Shown piece by piece: positions 50,529-59,165 of a stretch of DNA of 64,000 nucleotides. How positions within the stretch are numbered: the stretch's first letter is position 1; every line of letters begins with the position of its first letter. Source of the DNA: Gloeocapsopsis dulcis (lineage in GTDB: Bacteria; Cyanobacteriota; Cyanobacteriia; Cyanobacteriales; Chroococcidiopsidaceae); contig NZ_CP119968.1 of NCBI RefSeq assembly GCF_032163395.1, forward strand, positions 4,180,001 to 4,244,000, read 5' to 3'. The position numbers and the translations under genes are program-made. The notes beneath the pieces are model-generated. The model did no database searches and was not told where the DNA came from. It was given only the letters and a program-made list of their open reading frames with translations.

Positions 50529-52796
50529 TTATCCACCTTTACCTTGCAAAGTGAAATAAAAAGTACTGCCTTTTCCGTATGTTGATTCCACCCAAATTTC
50601 TCCGTTATGACGCTCTACAATTTTTTTAGCAATAGTTAAACCAGCACCTGTTCCACCACCATATTTATGAACTGTGTGTAATCGTTTAAAAATCCGAAAA
50701 ATTGCATCAAAATATTTTTCTTTGATACCAATTCCACTATCTTTTACATAGAAAACTGTAGGTAGTTCTTTTTTGCTATGATTGCCATCTAAAAAACCAA
50801 TTTCTACTTTTTTAGTTGCTTTATCGTTATATTTAATTGCATTAGTAATTAAGTTACTAAACACCTCACTCACCTGAACTTTATCACAATATATAGCTGG
50901 CAACGGACGAGGAATGTGAATTTCTACATGAGATTCTTTTAAACTAATACTTAAAACATCAATAACGTTACTGACTAACTCATTCAAATCCGTCTGCTGT
51001 ACAGAAAGTTCCACTCGTCCTAAACGGGAAAAATGTAGTAATGAATTAATTAAGTCTTCCATCCGCTGCGTCAGACGTACCAATGTTTGTAGTTTTGATA
51101 CTCCTTCAGCATTCAATATCTCGGCATAATCTTCAATCAAGAAGTTTGAGTAGTTGTGAATTCCTCGCAGCGGTTCTTTCAAGTCGTGGGAAGCAATATA
51201 AGCAAAAGCATCAAGTTCATTGTTGCTACGCGCTAACTCGATATTAATTCTGGCAAGTTCGTCTGCTTTACGCAATACAATTGAGACGATCGCACTCCGT
51301 AGTTCTAAAACAGCATCGATTTCACGTGGTTTCCACGGTAAAGACTGCGATCGCACTGTTTCTTGCCATAATTCAAATGATTTACGCGGCGATAATCTAC
51401 CATCTTGTTCAACTACCACAGATTGCTGTGGATTGCCACCCCAGTTGACTGTTTGAATCATTTCTGGGCGAAACCACAATACATAGTTTTTTTGCATCTG
51501 AGAAATCGATAAGACAATTAAACCACTCCCTACATGCTTAAATTTCTCCGCTGTCGGATAAATCTTCGATAAGCAATCTGTATAAAAAATGTCATTATCA
51601 ATCTTCGCCTCTACCCATTCCAGCAGATCGTGAAGATCGCTTTTATTCGGTGTGTTTCCTGCAAGTGAGAAGTCGCCATTATTACAAATTGCCACACCTT
51701 GAGCATCTACTAAACTTAATAAGTCAGTTTTATCCTTGACTAAACCATCCATGAAATTTTCAGTCGAAGGCATTGTTTCAATAAATTTGGATTGAATTGT
51801 CTTTAATTTTATTTTGTAGTCTAGTTTTTCATTTTCTTCTTTATTAGTTAATTCTAAAGACATGACTTGTCCTAAAAACTCACATGCAGTCCGAACTTCA
51901 TAGGAGACATACTTAGGTGAGTAATGATGACAAGCAATTAAACCCCATAATTTTTTATCTTTATTTAATGAGATTGACATGGAAGCGGTAACGCCCATGT
52001 TTTTGAGATACTCTAAATGGCAAGGAGAAACGCTTCTTAAAACTGCATAGCTGAGATCAAGTGGTTTATTTGTAATAGAATTATACGGGGGAATTAATTG
52101 TTTTGGTTGAGAATTAATATCAGGAATTAGTCGCAGGTGATTGAGTGTATAAAGTTTTTTGGCTTGTTCAGGAATATCAGACGCTGGATAATGTAAACCT
52201 AAATAACTAGGTAAGTCTTCGCGTTTTTCTTCAGCAACAACTTTACCAGCTTGTTTGCCATCAAACTGATAAATCATAACTCGATCAAAACCCGTAAGTT
52301 TTTGTACCTCTTGGGTGATATTTTGACACAACTCCGATAGAGTAGATGCATTTTGCATCTTGGCGATCGCACCTTTGACAAAATGATAAAATCGGATAAA
52401 ATCTCTCTCTTCTTGGGTTAGTTTAGGTTCTAATTCAAGAATTAATATGTTATCACAGCGATGAAGTATGCCATCAAAATTTTTAACTTTGGCGCTATTA
52501 TTTAAAGAGAGTTTGATCGGATTAACACTTTCAAAATCTTTTAATAAACATCCTTCTATAAAAAGAAGTTCTTGAGCCGTTAAGAAATCTTTTAAGCTTT
52601 TATTAAGTAACTCTTGTGGCTGAAAACCAAGTAGCTCAAATGTATTATCACTAACTTGAATAATTTCTAGCTGAGGCTCTTTTAACGCGAAAAGGATACC
52701 GTGTGGCTGAACTGATCCAGAAAGGTGAAGAAATTCTTTATCATATGCCGTTAAATCGATTGATTGGACTATACTATCGTCTTTACTCTGACTCAT
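50529..52796 (-). CDS. cph1: Cyanobacterial phytochrome histidine kinase, Cph1 type
   Basis: 755 residues from ATG 52796. Domains are PAS (about 14-100), GAF (about 140-300), PHY (about 310-500) and HisKA/HATPase (about 520-750). The GAF has YPASDIPEQAKKLY and the bilin Cys in SVSPCHLEYLKNMG, which from this start is residue 259, as in Cph1. The biliverdin-type N-terminal Cys is replaced by Tyr (DLTAYDKEFLH), so phycocyanobilin is expected. The kinase has the H-box ASHDLKEPLRGIHNYS, N-box NLITNAIKYNDKA and GGGTGAGLTIAKKIV. It forms a three-gene operon with rcp1 and a hybrid kinase. Confidence 0.93.
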   Translation of the reverse strand: MSQSKDDSIVQSIDLTAYDKEFLHLSGSVQPHGILFALKEPQLEIIQVSDNTFELLGFQPQELLNKSLKDFLTAQELLFIEGCLLKDFESVNPIKLSLNNSAKVKNFDGILHRCDNILILELEPKLTQEERDFIRFYHFVKGAIAKMQNASTLSELCQNITQEVQKLTGFDRVMIYQFDGKQAGKVVAEEKREDLPSYLGLHYPASDIPEQAKKLYTLNHLRLIPDINSQPKQLIPPYNSITNKPLDLSYAVLRSVSPCHLEYLKNMGVTASMSISLNKDKKLWGLIACHHYSPKYVSYEVRTACEFLGQVMSLELTNKEENEKLDYKIKLKTIQSKFIETMPSTENFMDGLVKDKTDLLSLVDAQGVAICNNGDFSLAGNTPNKSDLHDLLEWVEAKIDNDIFYTDCLSKIYPTAEKFKHVGSGLIVLSISQMQKNYVLWFRPEMIQTVNWGGNPQQSVVVEQDGRLSPRKSFELWQETVRSQSLPWKPREIDAVLELRSAIVSIVLRKADELARINIELARSNNELDAFAYIASHDLKEPLRGIHNYSNFLIEDYAEILNAEGVSKLQTLVRLTQRMEDLINSLLHFSRLGRVELSVQQTDLNELVSNVIDVLSISLKESHVEIHIPRPLPAIYCDKVQVSEVFSNLITNAIKYNDKATKKVEIGFLDGNHSKKELPTVFYVKDSGIGIKEKYFDAIFRIFKRLHTVHKYGGGTGAGLTIAKKIVERHNGEIWVESTYGKGSTFYFTLQGKGG

Positions 52797-53051
52797 AAGC
52801 TTTTCTTCGATCGAATTGCATTGCTTTAATTTAAAGCGCCTTTGCAACAGCATAAATAACGGCTCACACCTTCACTATGCGTCAACTGAAAGCTGGCACT
52901 TCAGATGGGTCTACGGGATTTAATCCGTTTAACTTAGATTTTAACTATTCTTTAACTATGGCAACTAATAATGTTGTAATTATTTCAATACTTTAAGCAT
53001 TTTGTAAATTTGGTAATAATTTTAATAGTACGGCGAAAAGGTACCTTGTTG

Positions 53052-53071
53052 TCAAACGCGATCGCGTTTGA
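53052..53071. repeat. 20-bp palindrome with extended HIP1
   Basis: TCAAACGCGATCGCGTTTGA is perfectly self-complementary and contains the HIP1 octamer. It lies between the divergent phytochrome and oxidase genes. It could be a hairpin in RNA or a protein-binding site. Confidence 0.5.
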
Positions 53072-53250
53072 AGTTGCCAACAGAAATCTTATTGTCAAAA
53101 GACTTGTCAGACTTGTTATGAGCAATTAATGATGTGTTTTTAAAGCTATTTGAGCATTTATTCCTATTAAAATAGCTTAAAATTTCCTTACATAACTCAA
53201 GCAAACTTTGCATTCTGCGTGTAAGGTTTAAATAAGTTAATAGTCAGGGA

Positions 53251-54706
53251 ATGCAAAATATGGAGTTGCTATCCAATACTGTAGTACTATCGCGAATGCA
53301 GTTTGCCCTCACGGCAATCTTTCATATACTATGGCCTGTCCTCACAACAGGTATGGGAATATATTTAGTCATCGTTGAAGGTTTATGGTTAAAAACGCGT
53401 AATCCTGACTACTACTACCACGCCCGCTTTTGGTCAAAGTTTTACGTATTAAATTTTGGTATTGGTGTAGCTACTGGTATCCCAATGGAATTTCAGTTTG
53501 GCACAAATTGGGCACCTTTTTCCGAAGCTGTTGGTAACTTTTTTGGGAGTGTCATCGGATTTGAAGCTTCCTGGGCATTTATGCTAGAGGCAGCATTTTT
53601 AGGTATTATGCTATTCGGCTGGGAGCGCGTCAATCCCATTGTTCACTTGACTTCGACAATTCTGGTTGCTGTCGGCGCTAACTTATCCACACTATGGATT
53701 TTGACTGCCAATTCTTGGATGCAAACGCCTGCGGGTGGAGAAATGGTAGATGGTAAATTTATTGTTCACGATTACTTTCAAGCCATTCTAAATCCCTTTA
53801 TGGTGAATAGCGTGTCGCATATGTTCTTTGCAACGCTAGAAACTTCGCTGTTTGTCATTGGCGGAATTAGTGCTTGGTACATTCTTAACAATCGTCACAG
53901 CGCGTTTTTTTCCAAGTCACTCAAAATTGTCTTAGCTGCGGCGATCGCTGTCGCCCCCTTACAAATTTATATTGGACACTTAAGCGGCGAACAAGTTTAT
54001 CACTACCAACCCTCAAAACTCGCCGCGATGGAAGCCCAATGGCATACTACACCCGCAGGGCAACCCGCAGATTGGAGTTTGATTGCACTTCCCAACGACA
54101 AAGCCGAAAAAAACGACTGGGAAATCACTGTTCCCAATGCATTAGGCTACATTCTCGAATTCAAGAAAAACCTTTCTGAACCGGTACGTGGCTTAAGTGA
54201 ATGGAAACCTGAAGATCGTCCGCATTTAGTCGGTTTAATCTACTACGCCTTTCGCACCATGATTGCGATCGGCTTTTTCTTTGCTGGGTTAATGCTATTT
54301 AGCACTTTGCAGTGGTTACGCGGTAAGCTATCACCAGAAAATATTAAGCCAGCAACGGTTATTAATGCTCGGTTGGATTTTTGCTGCACCTTTAGGATAC
54401 ATTGCCGTAGAATCTGGTTGGATTGTACGCTGTGTAGGTCGTCAGCCGTGGACATTGTATGGACAAATTCGTACTGTCGATGCTGCTTCTCATCTTCCTG
54501 CAAGTAATGTTTTAGTCTCGCTTGTCAGCTTTGCAAGTGTCTACACAATATTATTTATTGCTGCATTGTACTTTGGTAGCCGCATTGTTCGCCGCGGACC
54601 AAACTTAGAATTACCATTACCCGAATTGGAAATTACCAAACCTGCGATCAATACAACTCCTGGGAAATTCATTCCTGATGAACGTCCGGCTGAAGCAGAA
54701 CAATAA
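53251..54706 (+). pseudogene. cydA: Cytochrome bd-type quinol oxidase subunit I (CydA/CioA), frameshifted at about 54370
   Basis: The first frame (53251 to about 54365) encodes the bulk of subunit I: MQFALTAIFHILWPVLTTGM with the haem-ligand His, then PMEFQFGTNWAPFSEAVGNF, LEAAFLGIMLFGWERV and HPYIGHLSGEQVYHYQPSK-like (IYIGHLSGEQVYHYQPSK). The C-terminal third continues in another frame (MLGWIFAAPLGYIAVESGWI, then VRCVGRQPWTLYGQIRT) with the diagnostic GRQPW motif. An extra A in ATTAATGCTC explains the shift. The short Q-loop resembles cyanide-insensitive oxidases. It is an essential partner of cydB, so a sequencing error is quite possible. Confidence 0.88.
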
Positions 54707-54852
54707 GTAAGAGAGTTTTGAATTTTGAGTTTTGAATTTTGTTTGCGTAAGCGTGCCGGAGGCAATTATTAAAAGAATCTTCTTACCTCATATCTTTTTG
54801 GGTTTACCCATTACTAACCTTCATTTATAAACATTTATATGAGTTGAATATT

Positions 54853-55866
54853 ATGGAAACACTAGAGTATTTTTTACCTCAGGTGTGGTTTGCAATTTTA
54901 GCCTTGTTTCTCTTCCTCTATGTCATGTTAGATGGATTTGATTTGGGAGTTGGAATTTTATCGCTAACCTCGTCAGATGAAGAACGCCGAGGATTATTGA
55001 TGACTAGCTTAAGTAACATTTGGGATGCTAATGAAACATGGCTAGTGTTGATGGGTGGTGGATTATTTGGAGCATTTCCTCTCGCCTATGCGACGATTCT
55101 TAGTGCGCTCTATATCCCAATATTGACAATGGTATTTGGGTTTATTTTTCGCGGAGTAGCGTTTGAATTTCGTGAGTTATCAAACCGCAAATTCTTTTGG
55201 AATATTGCCTTTGGTGCGGGAAGTTTTACTGCAGCATTAGGTCAAGGTTTTGCACTTGGTAGCGTGTTAAAAGGCATTAAAGTTGATGAAACAGGGCATT
55301 TTATCGGTAGTACTTGGGATTGGCTGAGTTGGCAATCAGTATTAGTAGCATTGACGTTGATTCAAGGTTACGTCTTAATTGGTTCAACATATCTTGTGTG
55401 GAAAACTGAAGGCGCATTGCAAGAGACTCACTACAAAACTGCAAAACTTGCCGCTTGGACAACATTAATTGGTGCAGTACTCATTACAATCACTACACCG
55501 ATATTTTATGTAAGTGTGAGAAGTCGTTTGTTTGATCGACCATTGGTGTATGTTTTTGCTGTCATTCCTTTAGTAGGAGTGTGGTTAATTTGGCAACTAC
55601 TACAAAGCTTGAATCGTAAAGAAGAACGCGCACCTTTTGTTTGGACAATCTTACTTTTTTTACTCACGTTTATTGGACTAGCTTTAGTTGTATTTCCCTA
55701 CATTATCCCGACTCGAATTACTATCTATGAAGCTGCGGCTGATCCCAGTTCGTTAGTCGTCATGATCATCTTTATTGGTTTTTTGATTCCTGTAATGTTG
55801 TTCTACAACTTATATCAATATGTTGTATTTCGCGGCAAAGTGACAGATGGTTCGTATGGGGAATAA
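54853..55866 (+). CDS. cydB: Cytochrome bd-type quinol oxidase subunit II (CydB)
   Basis: About 337 residues from ATG 54853, with eight or nine membrane helices. Family blocks are QVWFAILALFLFLYVMLDGF, DLGVGILSL, NETWLVLMGGGLFGAFPLAY and FIFRGVAFEFRELS. It forms the second subunit of a quinol oxidase that reduces oxygen, using three haems in subunit I. It is intact. It follows cydA by 146 bp, with TTTGAGTT repeats between, which is longer than usual for this pair. Confidence 0.93.
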   Translation: METLEYFLPQVWFAILALFLFLYVMLDGFDLGVGILSLTSSDEERRGLLMTSLSNIWDANETWLVLMGGGLFGAFPLAYATILSALYIPILTMVFGFIFRGVAFEFRELSNRKFFWNIAFGAGSFTAALGQGFALGSVLKGIKVDETGHFIGSTWDWLSWQSVLVALTLIQGYVLIGSTYLVWKTEGALQETHYKTAKLAAWTTLIGAVLITITTPIFYVSVRSRLFDRPLVYVFAVIPLVGVWLIWQLLQSLNRKEERAPFVWTILLFLLTFIGLALVVFPYIIPTRITIYEAAADPSSLVVMIIFIGFLIPVMLFYNLYQYVVFRGKVTDGSYGE

Positions 55867-55870
55867 AAGA

Positions 55871-55953
55871 AGTGAGTGGCTAGTGGTTAGTTTTGAATTT
55901 TAAGTTTTGAGTTTTGAATTGAAGAAAATAACTCAAAACTCAACACTCATAAC
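55871..55953. repeat. TTTGAGTT-type repeats plus a 23-bp block with an inverted copy at 63770-63792
   Basis: The block at 55872-55894 (starting GTGAGTGGCTAGTGG) is the exact reverse complement of 63770-63792. AT-rich repeats follow on both sides. The two copies are inverted relative to each other, about 7.9 kb apart. Confidence 0.65.
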
Positions 55954-55985
55954 TCCCCGTCTCCCTTACTCCTCACCCCTCGCCC

Positions 55986-56417
55986 CTATTTCCCAATATC
56001 CTCATTCCATAGTTGAGGATTTTTTTGAATAAATTCTTGCATCAAATTTTTACATTCATCTAAATCTAAATCAATGACTTCTACACCGTGAGACTCCATA
56101 AATTCTTTAGCACCAGGAAAGGTTGCAGATTCCCCAGCAATAACTTTTTTAATACCAAATTGGACAACTGCGCCCGCACACAGATAGCAAGGCATCAAAG
56201 TAGAATAGAGCGTTGTATTCTTATAAGTTCCAATTCTGCCAGCATTGCGCAGACAATCGATTTCTGCATGAGTCACTGGATCTGCATCTTGAACCCGCTT
56301 ATTATGTCCTCTCCCGAGAACCTTTCCATCTTTGACTAGTACAGAACCAATGGGGATACCACCTTCATCTCGTCCTTGTTTTGCTTGGGCGATCGCAGCC
56401 GTCATAAATTCATCCAT
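55986..56417 (-). CDS. Cytosine deaminase (yeast Fcy1-like, nucleoside deaminase family)
   Basis: About 143 residues from ATG 56417, with an AAGGGAGA box. The zinc site is THAEID (His, Glu) with PCYLCAG (PCxxC). The blocks EGGIPIGSVLVKDGKVLGRG, NTTLYSTLMPCYLCAGAVV and the C-terminus WNEDIGK resemble yeast cytosine deaminase, which converts cytosine to uracil and ammonia. Guanine deaminase is less likely given the C-terminal W-x-ED-I-G. It is divergent from the nucleoside hydrolase gene, with 15 bp between start codons. Confidence 0.87.
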   Translation of the reverse strand: MDEFMTAAIAQAKQGRDEGGIPIGSVLVKDGKVLGRGHNKRVQDADPVTHAEIDCLRNAGRIGTYKNTTLYSTLMPCYLCAGAVVQFGIKKVIAGESATFPGAKEFMESHGVEVIDLDLDECKNLMQEFIQKNPQLWNEDIGK

Positions 56418-56432
56418 AGATTCTCCCTTACT

Positions 56433-57350
56433 ATGACCAAACAACTTGTCCTCATGGATCACGATGGTGGTGTTGACGATTATCTCGCAACAATGCTACT
56501 CATGACGATGGATAATGTACAACCTTTAGGTGTTGTTGTGACTCCGGCAGATTGTTATGCCCAACCTGCTGTTAGTGCTACACGCAAAATTTTAGATCTA
56601 ATGAGGCGTAATCTTCCTGTTGCAGAAAGTACCGTACGTGGTATTAATCCTTTTCCAAGACTTTACCGCCGCGATTCCTTCATTGTCGATCATCTCCCAA
56701 TTCTCAATCAAAGTGAAGTCCGTACGCCTTCGGTTCCCGAAACAGGACAAGAGTTTATGGTACGCGTGTTACTTGATGCGACTGAACCTGTGACACTCAT
56801 GGTAACAGGTCCACTGACAACCGTTGCAGTTGCATTAGATACCGCACCGGAGATTGAGGCGAAAATTGCCAAAATCGTCTGGATGGGTGGGGCGCTGAAT
56901 GTTCCAGGAAATGTAGAAAAAAGCCTCGAAGCTGGACAAGATGGATCTGCTGAGTGGAATGTATACTGGGATCCAATTGCGGCAGCGCGAGTATGGGAAA
57001 CTGCAATTGAAATCGTGATGTGTCCTTTAGATTTAACAAATACTGTCCCTGTTACTTCAGAAATTGTCTATCAAATGGGTAAACAACGTCAGTACCCACT
57101 TTCCGATTTAGCTGGACAATGTTATGCCTTGGTGATTCCGCAAGATTACTATTTCTGGGATGTACTAGCAACAGCTTATCTAGCGCATCCAGAGTTTTAT
57201 CAATTGCGAGAATGGGAAACAGAAATCGTCACAACTGGTGCAAGTCAAGGGCGTACCAAGATAACTACTGGTGGGCGTAAGGTTTGGGCAATGGATCAAG
57301 TTGATAAAGCAAGTTTTTACGATTATATTTTGCAACAGTGGAAGCGGTAG
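56433..57350 (+). CDS. Nucleoside hydrolase (inosine/uridine-preferring family)
   Basis: 305 residues from ATG 56433. The N-terminal LVLMDHDGGVDDYLATMLLM is a variant of the Ca-binding DxDxGxDD motif, followed by VTPADCYAQP, VTLMVTGPLTTVAVAL, the loop GGALNVPGNV and AEWNVYWDPIAAARVW. The enzyme cleaves the N-glycosidic bond of ribonucleosides, releasing base and ribose. Paired with cytosine deaminase, it suggests pyrimidine and purine salvage that yields ammonia. The first 19 codons of a longer frame overlap the deaminase gene and are not likely used. Confidence 0.9.
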   Translation: MTKQLVLMDHDGGVDDYLATMLLMTMDNVQPLGVVVTPADCYAQPAVSATRKILDLMRRNLPVAESTVRGINPFPRLYRRDSFIVDHLPILNQSEVRTPSVPETGQEFMVRVLLDATEPVTLMVTGPLTTVAVALDTAPEIEAKIAKIVWMGGALNVPGNVEKSLEAGQDGSAEWNVYWDPIAAARVWETAIEIVMCPLDLTNTVPVTSEIVYQMGKQRQYPLSDLAGQCYALVIPQDYYFWDVLATAYLAHPEFYQLREWETEIVTTGASQGRTKITTGGRKVWAMDQVDKASFYDYILQQWKR

Positions 57351-57447
57351 GTGAATATAGTATTAAGATGATTGAACCACATTAGCAAAGCCTTCCCGTA
57401 GGTAGACACAAAGAGCACAAAGGGAAGAAGTACTGAGGTTTTATAAA

Positions 57448-58005
57448 TTATGAAATAGATTGCTGTAAGTAGTTCAATCCTATAAAAATAGCAGATACAG
57501 TTCCCGCAACGTTGATTTCTCCTACTGCAATTTTTTCTATTACTTTTGAGGTAGGAAGAAGTATTACTTCTATGTCTTCTGTAATATCTAATTCTTGTTT
57601 AACAACTTTTTTAACGTCTTGAGCAAGGAATAAATAGATTTTGTTTGAGTCTTTAACAGGATTGTCGTAGAGAACTCCCAGCGGTATTGCTGTTTTTGCT
57701 ATATATCCAGTTTCTTCTCTTAATTCTCGTAATGCAGCATCCTGCGGATCTTCTATTCTGAAATCAAAAGTGCCCGCCGGAAGTTCTAGTAAAATTTCGC
57801 CTGCACCATGACGGTATTGACGAACAAAAACAACTTCTTGATTACTAGTAACTGGTAAAATCAAAGCAACATCAAGTCGAATATTAACAAAATAATCATC
57901 AACGATCTTGCCATTAGGTAATTGAATCTCATCTTGGCGTACTTTGCACCATTGATTATTAATTACCATTTGAGAGCTTAAAATTTCCCATTTTCTTAAA
58001 TCCAT
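57448..58005 (-). CDS. NUDIX hydrolase (ADP-ribose pyrophosphatase-like)
   Basis: 185 residues. The Nudix box is GTFDFRIEDPQDAALRELRE then ETGYI (G-x5-E-x7-REUXEE-type), and the surrounding VIFVRQYRHGAGEILLELPA is typical of ADP-ribose or sugar-nucleotide hydrolases. It presumably hydrolyses a nucleoside diphosphate linked to another moiety, using Mg. The enzyme's specificity is uncertain. It is convergent with the nucleoside hydrolase gene, with a small repeat-like spacer. Confidence 0.9.
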   Translation of the reverse strand: MDLRKWEILSSQMVINNQWCKVRQDEIQLPNGKIVDDYFVNIRLDVALILPVTSNQEVVFVRQYRHGAGEILLELPAGTFDFRIEDPQDAALRELREETGYIAKTAIPLGVLYDNPVKDSNKIYLFLAQDVKKVVKQELDITEDIEVILLPTSKVIEKIAVGEINVAGTVSAIFIGLNYLQQSIS

Positions 58006-58121
58006 AAATCGCCAAAGGTTAACATAACAATCAAAACTTTAACATATACACTAATACTAAATAATACTCTCTCCCCTTACTCCTAACTTTGTGCCCTTTG
58101 TGTCCTTCGTGGTTTGTTACC

Positions 58122-59165
58122 ATGCGAATTGAAATTGAAACTTTTACAGTAAACAAACGCTTTCCCTTAACAATTAGTCGCGGAACAACTTCCCAGACAA
58201 CAAACTTGTGGATTAAAGTAGAACAAGATGGTATTACTGGTTGGGGAGAAGCATCGCCGTTTTCCTTAGGAAATTATCGACAATCTACAGAAATTCTCCA
58301 ACAAGCATTGCAGCAAACAGTCCCACGATTAGAAGTGTATAACCCTTGGCAGCGACAGCAAATTGAAGCTGTATTAAATACTCAACTACCTTCAGCCGCA
58401 AAAGCCGCAGTAGATATGGCATTACACGACTGGTTTGGGAAGTGTGTCGGTTTACCGCTATGGCAAATCTGGGGATTAGATTGTTCGCACATTGTTCCTA
58501 CTTCTGTCACTATTGGTATCAATATCCCCGAAGATGCAAAAGCACGAGTGCGCGCTTGGCTACAATTTGCTGACGTGCGTGTCATTAAAGTAAAGTTAGG
58601 TAATCCTGCTGGAATTAACGCAGATCGCGAGATGTTCTTAGCAGTACAGGAAGAAGCAACGACACCTGATATATTTGTTGATGCAAATGGTGGATGGAAT
58701 TTAGCAGATGCCATTGAGATGTGCAATTGGTTAGCTGATATGGGTATCAAGTATGTCGAACAACCTTTGGCACAAGGAGAAGAAGATCAGTTACTAGAAT
58801 TGAAAAAGCGATCGCCTCTGCCAATTTTTGTTGACGAAAGCTGTCATACTAGCCGCGATATTCCTCAACTCGCACCTTACATTGATGGCATTAATATCAA
58901 ACTAATGAAAGCTGGAGGGTTAACTGAAGCAATACGCATGGTACATACTGCCCGCGCTTACGGGTTACAAGTGATGTTTGGTTGCTATTCTGATAGTACG
59001 CTAGCAAATACCGCCGCCGCGCAACTTTCACCCCTAGCAGATTATATAGATTTGGATAGCCATATGAATTTAATCGACGATCCCTTTGTCGGTGCAATGC
59101 TACAAACAGGGAGGGTGATTCCCAACAACAAATCAGGATTAGGAGTAGAATGCAGTGCGGCTTGA
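58122..59165 (+). CDS. dgcA: Enolase-superfamily epimerase/racemase (dipeptide epimerase or DgcA-like)
   Basis: About 347 residues from ATG 58122. Active-site elements are the K-x-K Lys pair in VIKVKLGNPAG, metal ligands in IFVDANGGWN (Asp), KYVEQPL (Glu) and PIFVDESCH (Asp), and the general-base Lys in INIKLMKAGG. This is the MLE/dipeptide-epimerase layout (L-Ala-D/L-Glu epimerase type). The adjoining DUF1611 gene supports an assignment as an N-acetyl-D-glutamate racemase (DgcA), because this pair is described for D-glutamate catabolism. The stop overlaps the next gene by 11 bp. Confidence 0.85.
   Translation: MRIEIETFTVNKRFPLTISRGTTSQTTNLWIKVEQDGITGWGEASPFSLGNYRQSTEILQQALQQTVPRLEVYNPWQRQQIEAVLNTQLPSAAKAAVDMALHDWFGKCVGLPLWQIWGLDCSHIVPTSVTIGINIPEDAKARVRAWLQFADVRVIKVKLGNPAGINADREMFLAVQEEATTPDIFVDANGGWNLADAIEMCNWLADMGIKYVEQPLAQGEEDQLLELKKRSPLPIFVDESCHTSRDIPQLAPYIDGINIKLMKAGGLTEAIRMVHTARAYGLQVMFGCYSDSTLANTAAAQLSPLADYIDLDSHMNLIDDPFVGAMLQTGRVIPNNKSGLGVECSAA

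Noticed and set aside
52797-52853. N-terminal extension of the phytochrome gene to 52853
   Set aside because: Starting at 52796 puts the bilin Cys at residue 259 as in Cph1, while the extension has no PAS sequence.
53111-53126. ACTTGTTATGAG resembling the left half of the GntR operator near the oxidase gene
   Set aside because: Only the left half matches and there is no right half. It shows that half-sites occur by chance, so it is not used as evidence; it also tempers the weaker site before the GS-like gene.
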